A stretch of 6,143 nucleotides of DNA from Candidatus Stahliibacteriota bacterium. Its GTDB lineage: Bacteria; Hydrothermota; UBA3073. Shown one piece after another: positions 1-5,023 of the stretch. The translations under genes were made by a program, and so were the position numbers. Positions within the stretch are counted from its first letter, which is position 1. Every line of letters starts with the position of its first letter. A model generated the notes under the pieces. The model worked only from the letters and a program-made list of their open reading frames with translations, had not been told where the DNA came from and did no database searches. The DNA is taken from contig DAOUSS010000095.1 of NCBI GenBank assembly GCA_030627085.1, positions 1-6,143 of the forward strand. The letters run 5' to 3'.

Positions 1-1
1 C

Positions 2-427
2 AGGGTGCGTCCTGAGTTATATGGAAAAAGAGCCCTTGAGATTGTGCTTAAAAAGGGTGAGCCTACACGTATGCTTTCCGGGTATACACTCTATCTAATA
101 TCAGCCCTGTTTATTATATTAGTTTTTCCAAAGGATATTGGGGGTCTATCTCTTTTATTTCTCACATTGGGTGACCTTGCTGCCGAACTTGTTGGGTTAA
201 ATTTCCCGCGAGTGAAGACATTTCCTGGAAAGACATTAGAGGGATCATTGGGCTGTCTCTGTATTTGTCTTCTTTCTGGTTTCATCGTGATGATTTTCTA
301 TGACATCTCCATCTTACAGGTTCTTGTCGGTAGTCTTGTGGCAACCTTTGTGGAGAGCATACCAAAACTTGAAGACAATCTGTTTATGGGCCCCATATCC
401 GCCCTCAGTATGTGGCTTTTGAGATAA
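2..427 (+). CDS. Dolichol kinase / DGK1-type CTP-dependent lipid kinase, C-terminal part
   Basis: Integral membrane protein of the family that includes dolichol kinase (SEC59), phytol kinase and yeast CTP:diacylglycerol kinase, often annotated as phosphatidate cytidylyltransferase. It would phosphorylate a lipid alcohol using CTP at the cytoplasmic membrane. About 141 codons are visible. The reading frame is open at the left edge, so the N-terminus lies outside the window; the GTG at position 5 is probably an internal Val. Counting from that GTG, several hydrophobic segments are seen at about 26-42, 46-64, 82-98 and 102-118. The family signature is present: GD at 56-57 (LGDLAAELVG), GKTLEGS at 75-81, and a late acidic-DN motif (KLEDNL, about 121-126). 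Family members are usually around 200 residues, so roughly the last two thirds are present. Family call is firm, substrate unknown. The gene stops 4 bases before a GGGGTCAG motif. Confidence 0.8.
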   Translation, partial: RVRPELYGKRALEIVLKKGEPTRMLSGYTLYLISALFIILVFPKDIGGLSLLFLTLGDLAAELVGLNFPRVKTFPGKTLEGSLGCLCICLLSGFIVMIFYDISILQVLVGSLVATFVESIPKLEDNLFMGPISALSMWLLR

Positions 428-430
428 TCA

Positions 431-455
431 GGGGTCAGGCTCAAGTATTCAAGTA
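431..455 (+). repeat. GGGGTCAG-headed intergenic motif, copy 1
   Basis: GGGGTCAG at 431-438 followed by a T/A-rich tail (gctcaagtattcaag), starting 4 bases after the lipid-kinase stop. The same 8-base head recurs at 2337, 18 bases after the metallohydrolase gene, and a weaker relative is at 851-870. From general memory, such GGGGTCAG-headed sequences are scattered in intergenic DNA of many bacteria and resemble REP-type elements mobilised by RAYT transposases. That link is inference. No hairpin partner is clear here. Confidence 0.3.
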
Positions 456-542
456 TTTTTATCCAGAAGAGAGTTACGAGAGTCGGGTCTTTTCCTTTTA
501 TTCTGATCAACGAATTAAAGAGGTTGTAACAGGTTTTTTTGA

Positions 543-817
543 GATTCTGGACATCGGGTTTATGAAGACGACGGAGAAAGTCTTGATTATCAGAAGGGAA
601 TGTTTTTAATCACTGAAATTGACTATCAATCCAACGGGAAGAGCGCAAAGATAAAAGTTCAAACGGAAGGAAAATTCAAAATAGAAAGAAAAATGACCTT
701 CATATTTCCTGCTAATATCCAATCCATTCAGGTCAACGGGAAAAGTTATCAAGTAAGAAACAGAAGGGTGGAGATATAGTCATTTTAAGGAAGGGAGAAG
801 AGAGCCAGGCTATATAA
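543..817 (+). pseudogene. Relic of a GH31 (alpha-glucosidase family) C-terminus
   Basis: Frame beginning at 543 has no stop until 777 and reads SGHR-VYEDDGESLDYQKG-MFLITEIDY, then an alternating beta-type stretch with FKIERKMTFIFP and IQVNGKSYQV. YEDDGES..Y.KG followed by a late VNGK matches the distal beta-sandwich (DUF5110-like) end of family 31 glycoside hydrolases such as alpha-glucosidase and alpha-xylosidase. At 777 the frame stops, but the frame one base earlier continues naturally as GDIVILRKGEESQAI and stops at 815-817, so a frameshift (one base lost or two gained) lies at about 753-770. An in-frame TGA at 540 and the missing ~700 N-terminal residues mean this is a remnant. A 59-codon open frame from ATG 600 to 779 has no clear ribosome binding site, and I do not regard it as a gene. 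The stretch 456-540 shows no recognisable coding content, and 818-920 holds only the weak repeat and the glycosylase leader. The GH31 assignment comes from motif recognition, not alignment. Confidence 0.6.
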
Positions 818-850
818 TGGCGACAAATTGCGATTTGGGTCATAGTACTC

Positions 851-870
851 AGACTCAGGTCTTCACATTA
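851..870 (+). repeat. Degenerate relative of the GGGGTCAG-headed motif
   Basis: By eye, 13 of 20 positions of 851-870 match 2337-2356, and the core TCAGGTCTTCAC matches TCAGTTCTTTAC at 10 of 12. It lies in the leader of the glycosylase gene. It could be chance. Confidence 0.15.
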
Positions 871-920
871 TATTGTCCTGTAACAAGGTTAAAGGAAAAA
901 CCAAGGAACCGAGTATTACG

Positions 921-1685
921 ATGGGGATTAAGGATTTGAATGAAAAAATAAGGAAATGCAAAAAATGCAGATTATCCGAGACCAGAATAAATGCCCTCTG
1001 CGGGGAGGGGAACTTAAATGCCAGACTTATGCTAATTGCCCAGGCTCCTGGAGAGAACGAAGACAGAGATGGAAGAATGTTCATTGGTCCCTCAGGAAAG
1101 GTATTAAATGAACTATTGAAAGAGGCAAGTATTAAAAGAGGAAAGATTTATATGACAAACCTGATCAAGTGTATACTGCCAGAATACAGAAAACCAAAGC
1201 AGGATGAAATTGAGATTTGCAGTGGGTACTTGGACAGGGAGATAGAACTGATAAATCCAGAGGTACTGGTCCCATTGGGTTACTATGCAATCAGATATAT
1301 CTTTGAAAAATATGGACTTTACTTTCCACCCAAACCAGAGTTTCAAGAGGTCTTGGGCAGGCTTTCCTGGACGGGTGATAGAAAAGTATTCCCCTTGCAG
1401 CATCCTGCTACACTGCTATACAAGATTTCCCTAAGGGAAGTAATAATAAGAAACTACCGTAAGCTGAGGGTATTATCTGCCGATTGCAAGTGGTATCCGG
1501 TATGTCCAATGAAAAGATTTTACGAAGGGGGGAGGTTAACTAAAGAATGGGTTGAACTATATTGTAAAGGGGATTGGGAGAGTTGTATCCGCTATCAGCT
1601 GGAGGAGAAAGGAGAAGCTCATCCAGATTGGATGCTGCCTGATGGAAGTTTTGATGAAAAATTGCACAAGGAGGTGCCAAGATGA
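921..1685 (+). CDS. Family-4 type uracil-DNA glycosylase with C-terminal Cys-rich extension
   Basis: Iron-sulfur uracil-DNA glycosylase that would excise uracil from DNA in base excision repair; 254 residues from ATG 921. The TTG at 873 would add 16 residues, but ATG 921 places the first Cys pair where family-4 enzymes have it. Only a distant AAGGAA (903-908) precedes it. Four putative [4Fe-4S] ligands are visible: C13, C16, C84 and C100 (CxxC, then NLIKC and EIC). Motif A is AQAPGENED at 40-48, then F54-I-G-P-S-G; N80 lies in the NxxKC motif; motif B is HPATLL from H161. The usual GE of motif A (GEAPG) is AQ here, which touches a position considered catalytic in family 4. Residues 188-254 form an extra domain with four Cys (C189, C195, C215, C222) and CPMKRFYE, YCKGDWESC and HPDWMLPDG motifs. 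The usual family-4 core is near 200 residues. Its stop overlaps the next start (ATGA), so the two genes are probably co-translated. Confidence 0.88.
   Translation: MGIKDLNEKIRKCKKCRLSETRINALCGEGNLNARLMLIAQAPGENEDRDGRMFIGPSGKVLNELLKEASIKRGKIYMTNLIKCILPEYRKPKQDEIEICSGYLDREIELINPEVLVPLGYYAIRYIFEKYGLYFPPKPEFQEVLGRLSWTGDRKVFPLQHPATLLYKISLREVIIRNYRKLRVLSADCKWYPVCPMKRFYEGGRLTKEWVELYCKGDWESCIRYQLEEKGEAHPDWMLPDGSFDEKLHKEVPR
1668..1676 (+). promoter_or_regulatory. Strong Shine-Dalgarno inside the glycosylase gene for the metallohydrolase
   Basis: AAGGAGGTG lies in the last codons of the glycosylase gene, five bases before ATG 1682. It fixes the metallohydrolase start, and with the ATGA overlap (1682-1685) it indicates translational coupling. 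Confidence 0.75.
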
Positions 1686-2319
1686 GGATTACTATTGTCT
1701 ATGATAACGAGGTAGCAAAGGAGGGTCTTAGGGCTGATTGGGGTTTTTCCTGCCTCGTAGAGGCATATAGTAATAAGGTACTTTTTGATACTGGTGCAAA
1801 TGGCCCTATACACTCCTTGATAATATGAAAAGGCTCAATATAGACCCTGCTACAATTGAAGAGATTTTCATTTCCCATGCCCACTGGGATCACACGGGTG
1901 GACTTTCAGATTTTCTTAAAACAAATCCTGTCAAGGTTTACATTCCATCATCATATCCAGAGCCACATAACGCCAAAGAAGTAATTAAGGTAAAAGAATC
2001 CCTTGAAATCCACGAAAATATCTTCTCGACCGGTGAGCTTAAGGGCATAGAACAATCTCTCGTTGTTAAAACAAAAAAGGGATTGATTATAATCGTAGGA
2101 TGTTCTCATCCCGGAGTTCGGGATATTCTGAATACAGCCTCGCAGTTCGGAAAACCCTTGGCTCTTATCGGGGGTCTGCATGGATTCAGAGATTTCGATT
2201 TAATCAGGGATCTGGAATTCGTCTGTGCCACTCATTGCACTCAGTTTAAATCAGAGATAAAGTCACTATATCCCGATAAGTACATTGACGGAGGAGTGGG
2301 CAAAGTGATAGAAATATGA
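1682..2319 (+). pseudogene. Metallo-beta-lactamase-fold hydrolase, frameshifted (MptA-product/RFAP-synthase-like branch)
   Basis: Metal-dependent hydrolase of the MBL branch often annotated as 7,8-dihydropterin-6-yl-methyl-4-(beta-D-ribofuranosyl)aminobenzene 5'-phosphate synthase; true substrate unknown. The first frame starts at ATG 1682, has MRITIVYDNE and LFDTGANGPI, and stops at TGA 1826-1828 after 48 residues. The other frame carries on the family pattern from ATG 1825: NMKRLNIDP, metal-binding HAHWDH (1876-1893), VGCSHPG, GGLHGF and a terminal CATHC...GGVGKVIEI. Removing two bases in ATACACTCC (about 1807-1815) restores DTGANGPILLDNMKRL, exactly the family spacing, so a 2-bp insertion is the simplest lesion; loss of one base would also restore frame. 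Restored length is about 212 residues, shorter than the more common 250-290. Either a real mutation, an assembly error, or two coupled polypeptides (48 and 164 residues) restarting at the ATGA of 1825-1828. It sits downstream of and coupled to the glycosylase. Confidence 0.8.
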
Positions 2320-2336
2320 ATCCGCAGAGTAAAATT

Positions 2337-2361
2337 GGGGTCAGTTCTTTACTTTGCACTG
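2337..2361 (+). repeat. GGGGTCAG-headed intergenic motif, copy 2
   Basis: GGGGTCAG at 2337-2344 continues as TTCTTTACTTTGCAC. It begins 18 bases after the metallohydrolase stop and before the foreign-looking hydrolase gene. It shares its head with the motif at 431. The rest of 2320-2488 is A-rich, with no gene and no clear terminator. Confidence 0.3.
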
Positions 2362-2447
2362 TTCGGCAATAAGGAAAAAGGATAAAAGAAAGCAGAAACG
2401 AATTGCTAAATACCCTTAGTCAAAAGAACATCTGAACTCTTCGAATA

Positions 2448-2453
2448 TATAAT
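2448..2453 (+). promoter_or_regulatory. Possible -10 element for the isochorismatase-like gene
   Basis: A perfect TATAAT lies 35 bases before ATG 2489, in an A/T-rich gap. The hexamer 17 bases upstream (AGAACA, 2425-2430) matches the -35 consensus at only three positions, so the promoter is weakly supported. A start near 2460 would give a leader of roughly 29 bases. Confidence 0.3.
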
Positions 2454-2488
2454 GTTGTACGAAAGCACAAAAACAAAGGAGGTTTTAC

Positions 2489-3145
2489 ATGGAACCATAT
2501 GTGACTCCCGATTCCCTTGAAGAGAAAGCACAATATTGGCTTAGGAAAGTAGAGCCTTTCAACCAGCATCGAATGCAACTCAATAAAGAGAAATCAGCAC
2601 TTCTCGTTGTCGATATGCAAAAGTTTTTCTTGGATCCCGCTTCGCCAACTTTTACCAGTGGTGGATTGGTTATCCTTCCGCCTTTAAAACAGCTTATTCA
2701 AGCATTTCGAGACGCCAACCGTCCAGTCATTTACACCTGCCATGTCCACTATCCTGATCGCATAGATGCTGGTATTATGGGATGGTGGTGGAAAGGGATG
2801 TGCGTTGAAGGAAGTGTGGAAAGCAAGGTACATGACGATGTTGCACCGCTCCCGAACGAGAAGGTAATCTTCAAACATCGTTATTCAGCATTCTACAATA
2901 CAGATTTAGAAACAGTGCTCCGATGCTTAGAAGTAGAAGATCTTGTAATCTCCGGGATTATGACCAACTTATGCTGCGAATCTACTGCTCGGGATGCCTA
3001 TTACAGAGACTACCGAGTATTCTTCCTTGCTGATGTCACGGGAAGTGTTAGTGAAGAGATGCATCTGGCAAGTTTACTCAATCTTGCCTTCGGATTTGCC
3101 TTTGTGACTACGGCAAAGGAGATATTACAAGAGTTACACAAGTAA
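2489..3145 (+). CDS. Isochorismatase-like cysteine hydrolase
   Basis: Cytoplasmic hydrolase of the isochorismatase / nicotinamidase-like superfamily, 218 residues. The catalytic triad is visible: D42 in LLVVDMQ, K129 in FKHRYSAF, and C162 in the GIMTNLCCESTARDA motif, where the IMT stretch sits at the family's cis-peptide position. Residues 1-35 form an N-terminal extension before the first strand. H85 and H87 (TCHVHYPDR) lie near where some members bind metal, but the nicotinamidase DxHxxxH pattern is not evident, so I do not call it a nicotinamidase; the substrate is unknown and N-carbamoyl or amide compounds are possible. The start is fixed by a strong AAAGGAGGT (2475-2483), six to seven bases upstream. 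The gene appears to be its own unit. Eight of ten Arg codons are CGN, whereas the glycosylase has 2 of 20 and tolB about 3 of 28, so it is probably horizontally acquired. Confidence 0.9.
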   Translation: MEPYVTPDSLEEKAQYWLRKVEPFNQHRMQLNKEKSALLVVDMQKFFLDPASPTFTSGGLVILPPLKQLIQAFRDANRPVIYTCHVHYPDRIDAGIMGWWWKGMCVEGSVESKVHDDVAPLPNEKVIFKHRYSAFYNTDLETVLRCLEVEDLVISGIMTNLCCESTARDAYYRDYRVFFLADVTGSVSEEMHLASLLNLAFGFAFVTTAKEILQELHK

Positions 3146-3173
3146 CAGCGTCAATCTGCGTCCCCCAAATATT

Positions 3174-3707
3174 ATGAAGAAAGAAGTTTTCATATCAATT
3201 TATATTCATATTGGTGCCGTAATTATATTTCTGCTTCCTTCTCTGCTCAAGGTTGATAAAACATACCCTGTGGGAGAGGTGTATAGCGTGCAGATTGTAT
3301 CCCGCCCTTCTACCCGTCTAATTGAAAAACCCAAAGAGCCAGAAAAAAAGAAAAAAGAGGTGAAGAAAACTGAAAAGGCAAACGAGGGCAAGGCAGAGGG
3401 TGCAGTGGGAAAAGTACAGACCGATGCAAATTTTAAGTATTCATACTACCTCTCAACCATTATTTCAAGGATAGGAGCAAACTGGAAAAATCCTTACAGA
3501 GGAAATGCGATATCAGCAGTTGTCCACTTTTTCATAACAAGGGATGGCAAAATAGAAGAGGTAAAACTACATAAGTCATCTGGAAACTATCTATTTGACC
3601 AGTCTATCATAAGGGCAGTAACTATCACTAAAAGCCTCCCCCCTCTTCCTCCTGAATATGACAGGGACAGGTTGGGAGTATTCTTTGAGTTCGCATATAA
3701 ACCATAG
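3174..3707 (+). CDS. TolA/TonB-like energy-transducing protein
   Basis: Bitopic inner-membrane protein that would span the periplasm, here most likely TolA because tolB follows directly. 177 residues, in order: a single signal-anchor helix at about 5-25 (VFISIYIHIGAVIIFLLPSL), a strand-rich piece to 50, a Lys/Glu/Pro linker at about 51-82 (EKPKEPEKKKKEVKKTEK), and a TonB/TolA-type C-terminal domain at about 88-177 with GNYLFDQSIIRAV and LPPLPPEY. The linker is far shorter than the long helical domain of E. coli TolA, giving a compact TonB-like protein. No Shine-Dalgarno precedes ATG 3174; the 28-base gap after the hydrolase gene reads CGTCCCCCAAATATT. The frame upstream is open but offers no ATG or GTG start. 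tolQ and tolR, which normally precede tolA, are absent here; the foreign-looking hydrolase occupies that place. Energy transduction would require those partners elsewhere. Confidence 0.82.
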   Translation: MKKEVFISIYIHIGAVIIFLLPSLLKVDKTYPVGEVYSVQIVSRPSTRLIEKPKEPEKKKKEVKKTEKANEGKAEGAVGKVQTDANFKYSYYLSTIISRIGANWKNPYRGNAISAVVHFFITRDGKIEEVKLHKSSGNYLFDQSIIRAVTITKSLPPLPPEYDRDRLGVFFEFAYKP

Positions 3708-3712
3708 GGGAA

Positions 3713-3768
3713 AGTAGACAGTAAGGAGTAAGCAGTAATAGGTGATCAGTCATCGGTAAGTCGTTGTG
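3713..3768. repeat. Degenerate 7-bp tandem repeat, about 8 units
   Basis: Starting six bases after the tolA-like stop, the sequence divides into heptamers: AGTAGAC, AGTAAGG, AGTAAGC, AGTAATA, GGTGATC, AGTCATC, GGTAAGT, CGTTGTG. The first four share AGTA and later units drift. This has the look of an old slippage-derived array. It lies in the tolA-tolB gap, which has no gene or clear terminator. Confidence 0.6.
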
Positions 3769-3797
3769 GCATAGACTCTTGGTGTCATTGGGATTTG

Positions 3798-3825
3798 ATT
3801 AGAAATTCGACATTAGAAATTAGAC
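3798..3825. repeat. 14-bp tandem doublet abutting the tolB start
   Basis: ATTAGAAATTCGAC (3798-3811) is followed directly by ATTAGAAATTAGAC (3812-3825), 13 of 14 bases identical. A further ATTT then runs into the tolB ATG at 3830. The doublet occupies the place where a ribosome binding site should be, and none is visible. Confidence 0.75.
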
Positions 3826-3829
3826 ATTT

Positions 3830-5023
3830 ATGTTTGCTAAGGTATTACTCAAGATAATCACACTAATTTTCATATCCTCACCCGTTTTATCGCAGGATGT
3901 TTGGTTGAGGCTTGAGGTTGGAGAGAGAAGAAAACTGGGTATAACTATTGACGAGTTTTTGCCTATCCAAGGCATGGAATCTGTCTGCGATACCATAAGG
4001 GAGGTAATAGAGAAAGACTTGAGGTTCTCACTCTATTTTGATATAAAAGAGGATGCTGTAACCCATATATCTGGGGAGGTGACCGAAGAGAGACTGCACA
4101 TTACTGTGTATGAGACGCCAAGAAAAACAAGAATAATGAATGGAAAGTATTCCCTATCTTCAGGTATAAGATATGCCTGTCATATGGCGTCGGATGATAT
4201 AATAAGAACACTCGTTGGAGAAGATGGTATATTCAGAACGAAGATATTCTTCCTCACAAAGATCGGTGACAAAAAAAGGATTACAATGGCAGATTATGAT
4301 GGATACAACTCCACCTTTCTCAATGTATATAAATACTGTCTATCCCTTGCTCCATCACCCGATGGTAGAAAAATTGCATATACAGCCTACCAATGGAACA
4401 ATCTCTGTCTTTATTTATACGATATAGAAACACAAAAAGATATTCTGCTTTCCAATGAGAATGGGTTAAATACCGCTCCCTGTTTTTCTCCTGATGGTAG
4501 AAAGATTGCCCTCTCACTCTCTAAGGATGGAAACTCTGAAATCTATGTCATAGAGCTGAAGAGCAAAAAGGCAAAAAGACTTACAGTAAACAGGGCAATA
4601 GATACATCACCTACCTGGTCACCGACAGGCAAAGAGATTGCCTTCGTCTCTGACCGCTCCGGTAGCCCCCAGATTTACATTATGGGAAGCGATGGAAGTG
4701 GGGTAAGGAGATTGACCTATGAAGGCTGGTATAATACATCTCCAAGCTGGTCCCCGAGAGGTGACAGGATTGCCTATGTCGCAATGGATGAGGAAAGAAG
4801 GCATAACATATATACAATACTCGTAAACGGAGAGGGCAGAACAGGTCTTACATACCTGGGGAATAATGAGGAACCTTCCTGGTCAAGGGATGGACTTCAT
4901 ATTTTATTCATATCTGACCGTGATGGAATATATAAGTTATATACAATGCACTGGGATGGCTCGGGTCAGAGAAAGATACTCACATACGGCGATGGGATAT
5001 ACTCATCTCGCTGGTCACAGTAG
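3830..5023 (+). CDS. tolB: TolB, periplasmic beta-propeller of the Tol-Pal system
   Basis: Periplasmic TolB, which with Pal and TolA maintains the outer membrane and its constriction at division. 397 residues, slightly shorter than the usual ~430. Residues 1-22 are a signal peptide (MFAKVLLKIITLIFISSPVLSQ; cleavage near 21-22). An N-terminal alpha/beta domain spans about 23-135. From about 140 a six-bladed-type propeller follows, with PD40 repeats: ITMADYDGYN, LAPSPDGRKIAYTA (173-186), CFSPDGRKIALSL (218-230), SPTWSPTGKEIAFVSDRSG (260-278), SPSWSPRGDRIAYVA (304-318), PSWSRDGLHILFISDRDG (349-366) and a final SSRWSQ that would close the ring. It lies downstream of the tolA-like gene across a 122-base gap of tandem repeats, so it may be co-transcribed or have its own signals. 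No Shine-Dalgarno precedes ATG 3830. No pal follows; the next gene is opposite and overlaps the end by 9 bases. Confidence 0.93.
   Translation: MFAKVLLKIITLIFISSPVLSQDVWLRLEVGERRKLGITIDEFLPIQGMESVCDTIREVIEKDLRFSLYFDIKEDAVTHISGEVTEERLHITVYETPRKTRIMNGKYSLSSGIRYACHMASDDIIRTLVGEDGIFRTKIFFLTKIGDKKRITMADYDGYNSTFLNVYKYCLSLAPSPDGRKIAYTAYQWNNLCLYLYDIETQKDILLSNENGLNTAPCFSPDGRKIALSLSKDGNSEIYVIELKSKKAKRLTVNRAIDTSPTWSPTGKEIAFVSDRSGSPQIYIMGSDGSGVRRLTYEGWYNTSPSWSPRGDRIAYVAMDEERRHNIYTILVNGEGRTGLTYLGNNEEPSWSRDGLHILFISDRDGIYKLYTMHWDGSGQRKILTYGDGIYSSRWSQ

Noticed and set aside
412..609. A 65-codon + strand open frame overlapping the lipid-kinase end
   Set aside because: It starts inside the lipid-kinase gene, has no ribosome binding site and no recognisable family, and its second half overlaps the GH31-like relic in a different frame.
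873..920. TTG 873 as the start of the uracil-DNA glycosylase
   Set aside because: It adds a 16-residue basic tail not expected in the family, has no ribosome binding site, and overlaps the degenerate repeat region. ATG 921 fits the usual N-terminus.
1800..1828. Programmed ribosomal frameshift in the metallohydrolase
   Set aside because: No slippery heptamer, internal Shine-Dalgarno or stimulatory hairpin is visible at the shift point. A mutation, an assembly error or simple restart is more likely.
2343..2429. Possible hairpin between GTTCTTT (about 2343-2350) and AAAGAAC (about 2423-2429)
   Set aside because: Only seven bases pair across a loop of more than 70, with no T-run after it; not a credible terminator or riboswitch.
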